This document shows, piece by piece, positions 22,419 to 34,703 of a stretch of DNA of 64,000 nt. The notes beneath the pieces were generated by a model. It was not told where the DNA came from, did no database searches, and saw only the letters and a program-made list of their open reading frames with translations. Numbering within the stretch: position 1 is the first letter of the stretch; every line of letters begins with the position of its first letter. Position numbers and translations under genes: made by a program. Source of the stretch: Utricularia gibba (lineage: Eukaryota > Streptophyta > Magnoliopsida > Lamiales > Lentibulariaceae); contig CM007989.1 in NCBI GenBank assembly GCA_002189035.1, positions 6,429,501-6,493,500 on the forward strand. Reading direction: 5' to 3'.

Positions 22419-25400
22419 TTAAGGTAACCGATGGTTTTTCATAGATCCCTGCTCCGACATGGTCTCATTTCCAAAAGCTTCCGCCTGCTGCACATCAAGG
22501 ATTCTGATTGTGAATCCAAAGAATGATCGGTGGAGTAAATAGGGAACCTTGAGGTAAGAAACACTTACTTTTCCGAATACTTTTGATTGCCTCTCGTCCT
22601 TGTCCACGAGATCGAATGACTGGTTGACTGGTAGTCTCTGGGAGATTTGGCTCCCGGAGAAGGGGATGTGGTCTCTGGGTTTCCCAGGAAATGGGGAGGT
22701 GTCGTCCGTCTTATGATCGTTGTCGACAGACACAGGCAGCCTTACACGCCGTTTACCTGCTACTGTGCAATCAACAGTTATGTCATCAGCTCTTTGTGCC
22801 ATTCCACTGCATGACCTATAGTCATCCGTATGAGCTTTAAGAAAGGTTGTAGCTGATTCGGAACTAACTTCAGGTTGGTAGAACGGGTGACGAGCCAACA
22901 CAGACAGAGCCGAGTCTCGACTCGAAGCTAGTACATCATGGGAGCATATAACCAGTTCGCGCTGCAGAGAACGCCCAAAATGAAGGATAAGGGTACCCAC
23001 CAAAAAGAAAGGGGAAGCATCAGACGTTAGTCAGCATACCTTCAACTTCTCCCTTTTGACAATTCTCTCACAAAGAAGGCGAAGCTTCTCTAATTCAACC
23101 TAGAAGAGAAAAATAAAGTCAAAATGTGGAAATAATCAAAATCTACAGACGAAACGGCTGGTAAGGAAGTTCGAAAATTCATCCCACTGAATTAGCCACA
23201 CAACTGAGAAGGTAGTAGCATCAACCATGAACACACAAGTAAATAACAGGCTGCATCTACCAACAACACAAGTTGTAACAAAATATAATATAGCTAACAT
23301 AAACTAAATGGTTTCATCAAAATATAATGGCTAACCCTGATTTGCTTCAGACCCTTAAGCTCTTCGATTCCATGCTTCTGGATCCCAGCCTAAATGAGTT
23401 GAACAGAAACACGTTTAACTTGCACGATCTTAGTATAGCTGGAGTTAAAAAAAAAAAAGCACATGCAGATGATGAAGATTACCTTAGCTCTTTGTTCTAC
23501 GCTATGTTTCTCACAGTAAGCCTTATGCTGTGGCTTGCCACCGCTGGTTCTTACAGTCATATAAAAACCAGCACTCCGTGCACATGTAGGATGAAATGAG
23601 GTATGACAATGACCATAGCAACACTGAACAAGAAGAATAGGAAGAAATAGTTAAACAATGTTATCTCAGTGCCACTGTTTTAGTTGGCAAAATTTCCATG
23701 ACTCTGCACCTTAAGGCAAGCACCTTGCTTGCGACTGCATACTATACAAACTTCACTTCCCCTCGTGAAAGAATCCTGGAAAGCACAAGGAGTGAAAGCT
23801 AAAATATTATGATGCAAAGGAATTCAGCAGGAAGATGAGAATAATTCCAAGCAATCTGATGCTTACAATTCCTTCAACAGGAGTGGCTTGCCCCCTTCGA
23901 TAGGTTGAATTAAATATCCACTACATAAGATAAAAATGTACAATTTCAGATGTGACTTAGATAGTGACATCATGTCACAAGGATGAAAGGAAGATTTTAC
24001 TTCAGCACACAGGGCATGCATCCATTGACCATCCGCTGACTTCCTAAAAGCACCTGCTGTACCGCCACACAAAGCACATTCAGGGACAAAATTAAGCTTC
24101 GCAGAAGAATCTGAAGCCGTGGTTCCCGAACTTCTTGAAGACATGAATTCTTCACAGAGCTCACAATACCAAGGCCCGACAGTGTTTTTATCACTGCGGT
24201 AGCAGTCCAAATGAACAGAAACCTGTGATAGAAACAATGAAGGGATGAACTAAGTGTTACTAGGCTTCAACATGAATTCCGCAATTTATACCAGGAACAA
24301 GATCAAACAATATTTTGGGGGACATCAACAGACCTTGCAACCTGAGCAGAGCAAAACAGGATTCAGCATGGTCTCACAACGATGGCATACATCACAGGTC
24401 CGGGTGTAGTTCAGAGTATCGGAGTTCTCAGAGGACCTTGTAAGGCTTTGTCTGGCACTACGGGAGTCTAATAATCTTATCTTCAGAATATCCTACAATT
24501 CAATATTTTTAATGTATATTTTTTTCTAGAATAATATGTTGCACTCAGCAAAACTGCGACTGTCAAATGAAAATAACCTCCTGTGGTGGAGATTCTTCAA
24601 GGTTGTCCTTCCTATTTGAAGATAGGCGTGAGGATGCTGCAGCGGCAGCAGTAGCTGCTGCCAAAACTGCTTGAGCTTCTTTATGGCGCCGTTCTTTTCT
24701 TCCTTGCTTCTTGGCTTCCCTTTGGTTGTGATTGTATTGATTCACTAATACTGCATCCCATTTCCGCTCTCCAACATTTGCAATCTCTTCAGGAAGAATT
24801 CTAACTACTTTTGAAATTAGATCATCTGGTAAATTTGTCAAAAAATGAAACCTGTTAATACCGTTATAAAGCAACACCTGATATACATAATAGAACATAG
24901 CATACCACTTAAATGTTTTCTCAAAACTGTCATATTAATTAGCTTTTGCTGATAGTACATCAGCTCTCCTTCCACTTCATCTACGGGTGCCAGTCCAAAG
25001 ATACCACTATTTCTCAAAGATTTTAACTGATCCAGATTCAGCCTGTCGCATTCAGAGGTAATGTCAGCAGAACTTGCTAGCAGGGTGGGGTTATTACAGC
25101 AGAGTCCCAAACCAGAAGGTGCTTGTGAATCTTCCCTTTCCCTTGAAACTGCCAACCAAGTTATTAACCAGGGTAGTGAATGCAAAATCCAGGTAAATCC
25201 GACAGGAGCATACCAGCAGCCTGGGAACTTTCAGGTTGTTGAAGTATACCACTCTTGGCCTCCATTAGTTTGCCATATACAGTAGGATGCATATAAGAAG
25301 CGCAACTCATATCTCCGATCCTACAGTCACATAATTATTTTAGATCCTATGAATAATATCATTAAGTTTCCATGATATATTAAGAAAAAACCCAAGATCT

Positions 25401-28400
25401 GGCATCCAAGAAATAAAAATCTAAACACAACTCCCAAAAAAAATGAAGAATATCTCACTTTAGGACTGATGGAGATGTCATTAGCTGCATTAATCTAGCC
25501 TCCTCAGATACACCCCCCACAGTGAAACATTGCGCCAACGCCTTAAGCTTGACTGTCATAATGCACAATTTCGTTGATGCTCATGATCAAAAAACGAACA
25601 TCACAAACATATCGGAAAGATGAAGAGAAGGATCTGGTAACAATACTATCCAGAATCATAGGGACTTTCTGTGATTACATCTAATGCAATTCATTTCGTA
25701 GAGACAGAGAAAAAAATATTCTCAGAACAACAAGGATAAGCACCTTCATTTCCGCTAGGGTCATTTGCTGCAGTGTCCATGTAATCAAGATCAACCAACA
25801 TCTGCATCAAAGAAGCAATAAGCTTCCAGGTAATAGATATGCGTATGGAGGACAATTTAGCAAATCTTATAAAACACGTGCTGAGTCTCTTCTCAGTATT
25901 GAGTCCATAGAGATTTTATCAGAAAAACCTATATGCCTGAAGAATCATCAAGAAAACCACAAAATATTTCATGTTACCCCACAGATAAATATGATCCAAA
26001 ACTATGCTGCATCCCCAATAAGCCACCATAAACAGTATAAATTTCTTGAGTGAAGAGACTGTATTCTGATCTTGTACCTTCTCAGAATCACCCTGATCAT
26101 CAAAATCATTAAGGATGTCCTTAGAGGCACCTGATGAATCATCTTTAACAGACCTCGAGCTGCCTTTTTTTCTTCTATAAGGCGCTTCAGATCTAACAGG
26201 AACAGCAAAAGAGTTTCGAGAATCTGCCCCTGATCTGGTAGAAACACTGTCAGAACCTGAGTAGTCTTTGACAGCCAAAAGTGATTGAATCCTTTGTTTG
26301 AGAATTTTTTGAAAGTTCCCAAAATGAGCATTATTTATCAACCACCTCACCACTTTGGACTGCATAGTGGGATCTGTATCCTTATCCTGGATTTGAGGAT
26401 CAAGACACAGACTGGTAAGCCATTATGAGGAAACAGAGCAAAGTAGGAATAACTCGAATCAACATGAATTGGAAATCAGATATTCCCTTCTGTGAAAAGA
26501 AAACATTGGGAAGTATCAAATTACATCAAGAATCTTTTTCAATGAATGAGGGGCAACACCAATCTCGGTAGCTACAATCTCGGCATTGACTTTACCAAGA
26601 TCAATCAACTGCAAACGGAAAACTACAATCAGGAGACAAAAAAAATTATGGCCTAAGACGACATATATTGAATACCTTTCGGAGAAGCATGTTAAAATTG
26701 ATAATGCTGCAAGGATTGGATGTCTTCATGTCAGCCCCATTTTCATGTTGAGGCTCCAAATTCCCTTCAGATTCTTTTGAATGTTCCCCATCTATGCAAT
26801 GAACAACATTCAGATTGTAAAACTAGAAAACAACTACTGAATTCTGTGACAAATAACATCAGTGAGTGTATCTTACAGCCATTAGAAACACAATCACTGG
26901 TCAAGGAAGAATCTCCCGTTCCTGGACAGTTGTCATCACATTGAATTTCCGAATGTTTAAAGCAATAGGCATGAAGTTCAACCTAAATATGATCCACAAT
27001 GAGCATAAGCATAGAAATATGAAGAAATGGTAACGTGAAAAATAAGAAAAATCAGAGAGATGATTTCCCTGTTACAACATTACACACCTCATCAGATCCA
27101 GGTTTCCCCCATATTTCCAGGCGGTGCCTTGCCTCTCTAGCACAAATAGGATGAAATGAATTTCTGCAAGATCCTGAAACAGCAAGAAGTAATGATAACC
27201 ATTTATTCATTTTGCAGTGTAAGATTGCACTAAAGAGTAAGATTTTAGGCATACCGGCACTGCAACGAACACAAGTACCACCCTTAATCTTACAAAGAGA
27301 ACAAACCAGCCTTTTTCTTGTATCCTTTGGTTCATTCACATTCATAACTGGCTCCATACTGTCGATATTCTCCACATATGACTCGTGCGCCCAGAGACAG
27401 CAAAACAAATGGGCAAACTCCACCTTAGAGTTATCATTTTCTCTGTGAGGTCCTCCTACACTTACTGGCTTCAATACACCACCTTGCTTTGGGCAAAGTA
27501 AACATTGCGATTCAGCATTCCCTTGAGAAACACTCCTAAATTTGCACCATGAACATAACCAACATCTGTCTACAACTTCTTGAACACCATAGCATCTTTG
27601 ATGGACAACCATTCCACAAGAACTGCATTTGATGAGGATATTCAATGGGCCACCCACGTCACCATAACTGCAATAGTGACACAATGACTCTTCACCATCA
27701 ACTGGGAGTGCTGTATACAACTTCTCCAACCCATCCCTACCTGACAGTTTCCTTTTCTTGGAAGGCCGATCCGAGGAAAAATATACCTTGTTTCTACATC
27801 CTAAAAGCCACTCTACTCCAGAAAAAGAATTAGAAGGCCCCTGATCAGTAGGCCAGTCGTCACCACTCTTATTGGGTCTGATATCCATTCCTCTTGTTGC
27901 CACAGCATTCCCATCAAGCAAATGATGCTCATTCTGCAACAACATTAATTCATTGATATCCTTCAAACAATCATTTGCAAGAATTCTGCTAATCGTTTCC
28001 TGACGATCAGAAAACTTGCTATCCTCATCCAAACAGGGCGTCAACAAAAGGCTCTCATCGCAGGAAACCCCAACATGCGAAAACTTTTCCAACCTCTCGA
28101 CATCCTCCACAGTCAATTCCCTGAAGTAGTCCTCGGTTTCTTGCCATATGCTATTGGTCCGAATCTTCGTAGAAGCTGAAGACTTCTTCTCAGTCTTAGA
28201 ATGCAATTTCTTATGCCTCTTCCTACTTTCAGAATGCCAACTCAATAAGTTCGACACGCCAGTAGGAAGATTATTAGCAGTTGAAACAAATGCTTGAGCT
28301 GCAGAGGAGTCGTCAGGATCGCAAGGGGAGCGAAATGAGAGCGTTTTACGAGCTTGTGTGTATAAATCAAGGGGCACTGTAGAAGACGATGGTGGTCCCG

Positions 28401-28548
28401 TAATTTCCGGAGAAACCAGGGGCTTTTTTGCAATATCCTCTTTCAAATTGGGGCTTCCGCAATCGTTATCGGTATTCTTGATTTCGGCGGTGCCCTTACC
28501 ACCGGCCATGGATTTCCTCCGCCTCTTGCATCTGCCTCTTCTGGTCAT
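22419..28548 (-). CDS. Large double PHD / extended PHD finger chromatin protein
   Basis: About 19 exons on the minus strand join in frame to some 1302 residues. The main ones are 27255-28548, 27088-27173, 26877-26982, 26676-26791, 26525-26608, 26078-26386, 25744-25801, 25459-25552, 25214-25320, 24906-25148, 24578-24825, 24334-24492, 24001-24222, 23867-23920, 23710-23775, 23483-23623, 23040-23099, 22569-22961 and 22419-22487. I chose the ATG at 28548 (MTRRGRCKRRRKS); one at 28557 is also in frame. The first PHD (CHYCSYGDVGG, CSSCGMVVHQRCYGV, CWLCSWC) is followed by an extended PHD (CLLCPKQGG, HLFCCLWAHE, SFHPICAREA). After a Lys/Ala-rich region comes a second PHD (CDVCHRCETM, VHLDCYR, WYCELC) and a second ePHD (CALCGGTAGAF, CIVCSRKQG, SFHPTCARSA, AYCEKH). 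This PHD-ePHD pairing is typical of histone-tail readers related to BRPF/JADE/EPC-type proteins; Arabidopsis has a similar PHD-finger family protein. It is nuclear by inference. No frameshift was found. Confidence 0.93.
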
Positions 28549-28849
28549 CGCATGCAAGCCCCAATTTCAGCAGCGGCACCAGCGTGCACCATCCGGTACC
28601 AAAACCCTAAAAATCAACCAATTGAAGAACCAAAATCAGAAAAAATGAGACAGTGGGCACAATTCCCCTCCCCCGCCCTACAAAACCCAGACAATTGCAG
28701 AGCAGAATATTGAAGAAGACAGGAGTCAAGAATTGGGGAACCCGATTGCGACTAGGGTTAGGGTTCGTGACGAGTATTGGGGGGCAAAATGGAAAGATTT
28801 GGGCTTATTTTTAATTATTTTTGGGGGAATTTCTATTTTTCGGTTCGTT

Positions 28850-28880
28850 GGGGGGGGGGGGGGGGGAGAGAGAGAGTCGC
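28850..28880. promoter_or_regulatory. G17 tract and GA run upstream of the PHD gene
   Basis: A run of 17 G (28850-28866) is followed at once by a GA run, about 300 bases upstream of the PHD gene start codon, so C-rich on its sense strand. It could form a G-quadruplex. Runs of this length are also error-prone in assemblies. Confidence 0.6.
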
Positions 28881-29204
28881 GTTCTGAAGAAGCAAACAAG
28901 GACGGCAGTGTGTTTATTTGCGCTTCGCTGGAGACGGAGAGCGGAGTTTCCAATTTCCATTTCCTATCTTTAATATGTGGTTGTACACGTGGACACGAGA
29001 AAAAAAAAGCGAGCTATTTTTTTGACCGCGAAATTTTCAACCATGTTCTATTTTGGGCCTTCAACCGATAAAATAAAAAGCCCATTGCATCATTTCTCGG
29101 CCCTTTTACTGAAAAGGAAAGAAATTTATTATCCGATTTTGCTATATTAATTATTGTATATTATTAAACTTAAATATAATTACAGTTTCTTTTCTTAAAA
29201 TGAT

Positions 29205-29550
29205 GTTTACTAGTATAATATAAAAGATCTATATCCAAATTTACACACAAATTACTGTTTAATTAATTAACATATGCATGTCAACTTTCTATGACTATAT
29301 TACTTACATACTTATTTTTTGAGATAATACATACAAATGGATGCGGGGTAAGGAGTTAATTATGTCTATATCAGAGTATATTTTCTAATTTATATCCTTT
29401 TAAAAATTATTTATATTTCTATTATTATATGTCAAATACTTTTTTAATTGTTATATCTCAAATATATATTCTCAAATATCAAACATATAATTTGTTATAT
29501 ACATTACAATTGAACATACACATACTCAATTATATTATACTTAAACATAT
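29205..29550. repeat. Dispersed AT-rich repeat, copy 2
   Basis: A diverged partner of 10745-11095, with the same order of short matching blocks, including CATATAATTTGTTATAT and ACTCAATTATATTATACTT. Confidence 0.5.
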
Positions 29551-30261
29551 TAATACCCTAGTATTAAATGATTTCTAAATGTTTCTTTAATATACGTACT
29601 TTACAATTGTATAATTCTTTCAATTATGTTCATTAAAATTCTTCTCTCATGGATATTTTCGAGTCTTACTTTCTTAATATATTATAAACACCTGTATACT
29701 ATTTTAATTACGTCTTTGTAAAATTTATTTACCAAAATTAATAACCATATAATATGTATTTTTCAATTAATCAACTAGATGTATTTTTCAAAATATTTCA
29801 CTATTAAAATATAACAATTCATTATCCATATATCTCAATTAAAATATTTTAATATATCAATTAGTATAAAATTTGTTCTTTTTATACTTTTCAATTTACA
29901 CCGTTGTCCACTATTATCGTTCTTTGTAACAGTAAACAAGAGATTATAGCAAAAGTTATGTGCCAGAAAACGAATATGACAATTTAATAGGGACCAATCA
30001 ACAATTAAAAAGGAATGGTATATATACTCTATATTTTATCTCATTTTGATCCTCCATTAGATTTCTTACCCGATTCGTGCGGGCCCGATATCTCTCACTA
30101 TCATTTATTTATTAATATTATTTTTGAAATTAATAAAAGAATGGGCCCAAATTCGAAATGCACCACAGATTTGGTTTGTTTATTATTATTCATTTTTAGA
30201 TTTATTTTTATTCTTCCTGAACCCTAAGTAAATGTCAGCCTACTTGTATATGTACACACCC

Positions 30262-32324
30262 TAGAGGTGGGGTCGGTTAAAACCGGAACCGCGGTTTGAA
30301 CGGAAACCGTCGGTTCCGGTTCCGGTTCGGTTCCAGGAGGTGGATGTTCGTACGGTTCCGATTTCGGAACCGGAACCGTACGATTTCGGTTCGGTTCGGC
30401 AAATTTGGAACCGTCGAACCGACGGTTTTGACCCGTGTGTGAACCATACTGTTCACGATTCTGAACCGAAACCGTTGGTTCGGAACCGAAAAAAATTTAA
30501 AAAAAACATAAAAAATTAAAAAATTGAAAAAAATTAAAAAAATAAATAAATGTATATTATTTCAGACACCCATACGACGGAAGTGGATGTCTGGAAAATC
30601 TTCTAAAACACCCATTCCCAAACACACTGACGATAAATGTGGGTAACTTGAAAATGATCTCAGGCGCCCTCATGACACTCTTATATGAGGCATAAGCAAA
30701 TGTGGGTGCCCAGGGAATGGTCTCTGTCTTTTAGATGTTCTTTCCGTACACTCACAAGTTATTGTGGGTGTCTGAAAAAATGTAATTTTATTATATATGT
30801 TTTCAATTATTGATAATTTTAAATTTAATAATTTATTTCATTTATTATATATACTATAAATTATGAAATTAGAGTGAAATTAATAAATATAAAATGTATA
30901 ACCTCAATAGAAAAATACTAAATTACTCAAATTTATTGAATAATTTCGATAGTTCAATCAAATAAATATTTTAACATTTCATTACCTACATATTTTTCTA
31001 AATAACTAGTTATGTGTTGCCAAGATCTCTAATTTATCCATATTAGTATCACAATGCATATTTAAACATAAGTATATATTTAAAATACTCATGTGAAGAT
31101 TGACGTGGCAGCATCATATTTAAAATATATTTTTTATGTATATATTAATCTCAACGGTTAGTACATGCATTTGTGACTATACACACTGTGGAGTTGCACA
31201 TGATTTTGAAAGTATCCGTTGCTATTAATTTAATAAAAAAATTTGTCTATATATATGATATGGTTGTCTTATAGTTTTCCATTACTTTCTATTATTGTCT
31301 CATCACTCATTACCAGAAATAATTCTATTTCAACTTCTACATACAACTCGTGATTGGAGATACTCTTAAGTCTCAAGTTTCAAATTTCCACTTAGATGAC
31401 ATTGGTGAGGGATGTCATTTGAGGTCGTCCAGGCACTCTGATCCATTATTCAGGGTGTTTGGAATCTTCTTTGGAGTGTGGATACCCTTAACGAAGTAAG
31501 GGTGCACTTTAGAATTAGGATTGTAGTTAGAGGTTGTCCAAGCACTCTGATCCGTTATTGAGGGTGCCTGGGATCTTTTTTGGAGCCTGAACACCCTTAA
31601 CGATTATTAAGAGACATGAAATATGTGATGTTAATTTTAAAAATATAATGTATTTAATCCTTCTTATTTTTTGTTTCCAAAATATATGAAATAGATGATG
31701 TTTTTATTTTCATTTAAAAAATACACAATATTTACAAAAGATTATATAAAACAATTATATAAACATCTTCATTTTAAAAAAATAAATATATAAATAATAA
31801 TTTCATTCATTTTATATGCTTTGTAATCTTGTTGTATTTGTTTTAAAAAATTTAATTTTATCAAATATATATTGAAATGTTAATAATTTAATTATTTATT
31901 TCATTTATTTAAATCACAAATTATATTGATTTTAATTATACTTTATTAAGATATTTTATCAAGTAATTTAATTTATAGTTTTTTATAAATTAATATAGTA
32001 TATTACATAATATATTCAGTTAAATACAAAAATTAATATTATTAAATATATTGTTTGATAATATTTAAATATAAAAAAATTAATAATTATTACAAATTTT
32101 ACTGTTAGACACCCACAATGATTCATATGAATGACTAAAAAACACCTACAATCGGTTCCGGTTACGGTTCGGTTCTTGATTCTCGGTTCCGGTTTTGAAC
32201 CGAAACCGTCTGTACGATTCCGATTTCGATTCGGTTCAAGGTTTCATCCGTACGATTCAGAACCTAAACCTGAACCGTTGTATACACGGTTTTGAAACCT
32301 ACGGTTCCGAACCGTACACCTCTG
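30262..32324. mobile_element. Non-autonomous hAT-like DNA transposon
   Basis: The 2063-base block starts TAGAGGTG and ends CACCTCTG, an eight-base terminal inverted repeat with one mismatch. It is flanked by ACACACCC (30254-30261) and GCACAGCC (32325-32332), which match at six of eight positions, as expected for a worn 8-base hAT target duplication. Both ends (about 30270-30495 and 32150-32315) are packed with GGTTC/GAACC motifs on both strands, like the subterminal transposase-binding arrays of hAT elements. The middle is AT-rich and has no transposase. It also contains a pair of imperfect direct repeats of about 80 bases (31421 and 31530). It lies just before the deoxyribonucleoside kinase gene. 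Confidence 0.75.
31421..31610. repeat. Internal direct repeat within the hAT-like element
   Basis: Two imperfect copies, starting at 31421 and 31530 (109 bases apart), share GAGGTYGTCC, GCACTCTGATCC, TTATTNAGGGTG and ACCCTTAACGA. Confidence 0.7.
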
Positions 32325-32455
32325 GCACAGCCTAAAACCCTGATGAAAATCTTCTTTTCCCCGTAGCATCATTATCCTCCCCGCCGCTGCCTCACTTCCT
32401 GCGCTGTCCGGCCGCCGTCTCGCCGACGATTTACGGTTTGCAATGCGCCGGAGTT

Positions 32456-34703
32456 ATGCAGAAGCTTCTGCTGAGGAGTCCCGTGGGTCATGGTACTGCA
32501 ATTTATTCGGTTAACTCTTCCATCACACCACCACTCTTTCGCTCTGCGTGTTTGTCCTTTTCCTTACACGCCGTCGCTTCCCAAGTGAGAGGAGCCATGT
32601 CTACTTCCTCCGCTTCCATGCGCTACCCTCAGTCGGCACCGCACCCTAGAAACCCGTTTTCCGTTGCTGTTCGAAGTCTCAGCTTTGCGAAATCTCGTAT
32701 TTGCTCTAGTGAGAGCGGCTTCGAGGCTGTGCCGTTGAGGGTTCACTTAGTTGGTAGCGAGGCGAGAGGAGTCGGCAGCTTATATGGGCCTCGTAGGTTT
32801 TCTTTGATGGCTAATGGCAGTGAGAGTGAGTCTGAATTGTCAGATGCGGGTGAGTTGAATGAGGGCGGTAATGAAAGGGAGAATGCGAAGGCTAGAATAC
32901 TCAGGAAGAATAGGAATACTACTGGAGATTGTGGGGCGGTACTCAGGAGTCCGGATCTATTAACTATTCCTGGAGTTGGCCCAAGGAATTTGAGGAAACT
33001 GGTGGAAAAAGGCTTTGAGGGTGTTGATCAGCTGAAAAAACTCTACAAGGACAAGGTATCGAAACTTTGAAAAGCTCTTTTTGGCCGCATTTGGCCTTAT
33101 GTCCTGAACTGTGTAATCAAGAGCTTTTTTGTTTTACTTATGCTTGCCCTGTTGATTTACATTTGGCTTCAGTTATCATTTTCGTTTGTGGATATTCTCG
33201 TACTGAGTGTTTCATGCTTCCAATTGACAGTTCTTTGGGAAATCGAGTGAGAAAATGGTTGAGTTCTTGCAGAGTTCCGTCGGAATCATACACAAAAATC
33301 ATGCTGAAAGTATTGCTACCTTTATCAAGGACAGGGTCGATGAGGAGCTGAAGGATAGTGGTGTACCAGGTCAAAAGAAACGGATTACTCTGTGTGTTGA
33401 AGGAAATATCAGTGTTGGAAAGACTACATTCTTAAAAAAGATCGCTAATGAAACACTGGAACTCAGAGATCTTGTTGAGATTGTTCCCGAACCAATAGAC
33501 AAGTGGCAGGATGTTGGCCCTGATCATTTCAACATCCTAAATGCTTTTTATGCTGAGCCAGAGAGATATGCTTATACCTTCCAGAACTATGTCTTTGTTA
33601 CGAGAGTTATGCAGGAGAGGGAATCTTCAGGAGGAATCAAACCCCTCCGGCTTATGGAAAGGAGCGTCTTTAGTGATAGAATGGTGATTTAATTTCTGCT
33701 GCATTATTTACTGTTTTGAATAAAAGTTATGTATCTAAATTTCTCTCTATATAAGAGGGCATAAAGTGAATAACAAGAAGCAGCATGGCTTAGTGTTCCT
33801 GATATACCTGGTTTTATTTTTTAACCAGGTTTTTGTTAGAGCTGTTCATGAGGCAAAATGGATGAACGAGATGGAGATTAGTATTTATGACTCTTGGTTT
33901 GATCCTGTCGTTTCTAGTTTGCCTGGTCTTATCCCTGATGGATTCATCTATCTCAGAGCTACCCCTGATACATGCCACAAGCGAATGATGTTGAGAAAGA
34001 GATCTGAAGAAGGTGGGGTCTCTCTTGATTATCTGCGTGACTTGCATGAAAAACATGAAAGTTGGCTTTTCCCCTTCCAAAGCGGAAATCATGGGGTACT
34101 CTCTGTCAACAAACTACCCAATGATATTAGCTGGTCCTTGCATCCCAATATTAAGGACAGGGTGTTTTATCTGGATGGTGATCATATGCACTCAAGCATT
34201 CGAAAGGTGCTTTGCTCATTTACATTCCTTGATACCCATCCACCTACCTTTCCTACAATATCTTTTATGATGCAGGTGCCTGCCCTGGTCCTTGATTGTG
34301 AACCAGATGTTGACTTCAGTAGAGATGTAGACGCCAAGAAAGAGTACGTTTTCATTCAAACCATTTCTTTTCTTTGCATACATTGATTCATCTTCCTCAG
34401 TTACCAAATCTCACCATTTCTATTTCATTGACATGAAGATACGCTCGTCAAGTTGCGGAGTTCTTCGAGTTCGTCAAGAGTAAGAAGGAGGATTCTGATT
34501 TGAATTGTGCGGAGGGGAGGAGGGTGGCAATACCACTCAGAGCCGCGTCCTGCTCCCGCATCATGGAAATTTATGGCTGCCTGGTTCCAATTCCATACCA
34601 GATTCTGCTCTCAAGTCACTGGATTTCGGTCGAGCCATGTCTCTCATGCCACCCCAGTAGCTTATTCTGCTCTCTCCCCGTTAGGTGTAGCTACTCTTTG
34701 TGA
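32456..34703 (+). CDS. dNK: Deoxyribonucleoside kinase with N-terminal extension; 3' frameshift
   Basis: Exons are 32456-33055, 33231-33683, 33829-34206, 34276-34343 and 34439-34703. The first ATG is at 32456. Residues 1 to about 110 look like an organelle-targeting, Ser/Arg-rich leader. Near residues 165-195 lies a helix-hairpin-helix-like motif, LTIPGVGPRNLRKLVEKGF. The kinase core follows: P-loop EGNISVGKTTF (about 257-267), VPEPIDKWQDVG, FQNYVF, the MERSVFSDRM motif (catalytic ERS), and the lid arginines in CHKRMMLRKRSEEGG. It phosphorylates deoxynucleosides for nucleotide salvage. As read, the frame ends at 34703 with an unfamiliar tail. In a frame offset by one base, 34526-34660 reads a family-like end (VLLPHHGNLWLPGS, then SALKSLDFGRAMSLM). 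This implies one missing base in the G-rich run 34511-34527. About 587 residues as read. Confidence 0.93.

Larger units (their letters stand above)
28549..30261. other. PHD gene 5' region and AT-rich spacer
   Basis: The part next to the PHD gene is its probable 5' untranslated region and promoter (to about 29000). The rest is AT-rich and includes copy 2 of the dispersed repeat (29205-29550). No gene seen. Confidence 0.5.

Noticed and set aside
30270..30500. Regular GGTTC/GAACC motifs resembling a repeat array
   Set aside because: Not CRISPR: no spacers of uniform length, a eukaryotic setting, and the motifs fit subterminal arrays of the hAT-like element.
32438..32455. Upstream extension of the deoxyribonucleoside kinase
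   Set aside because: Opens at TTG, not ATG; the first in-frame ATG is 32456.
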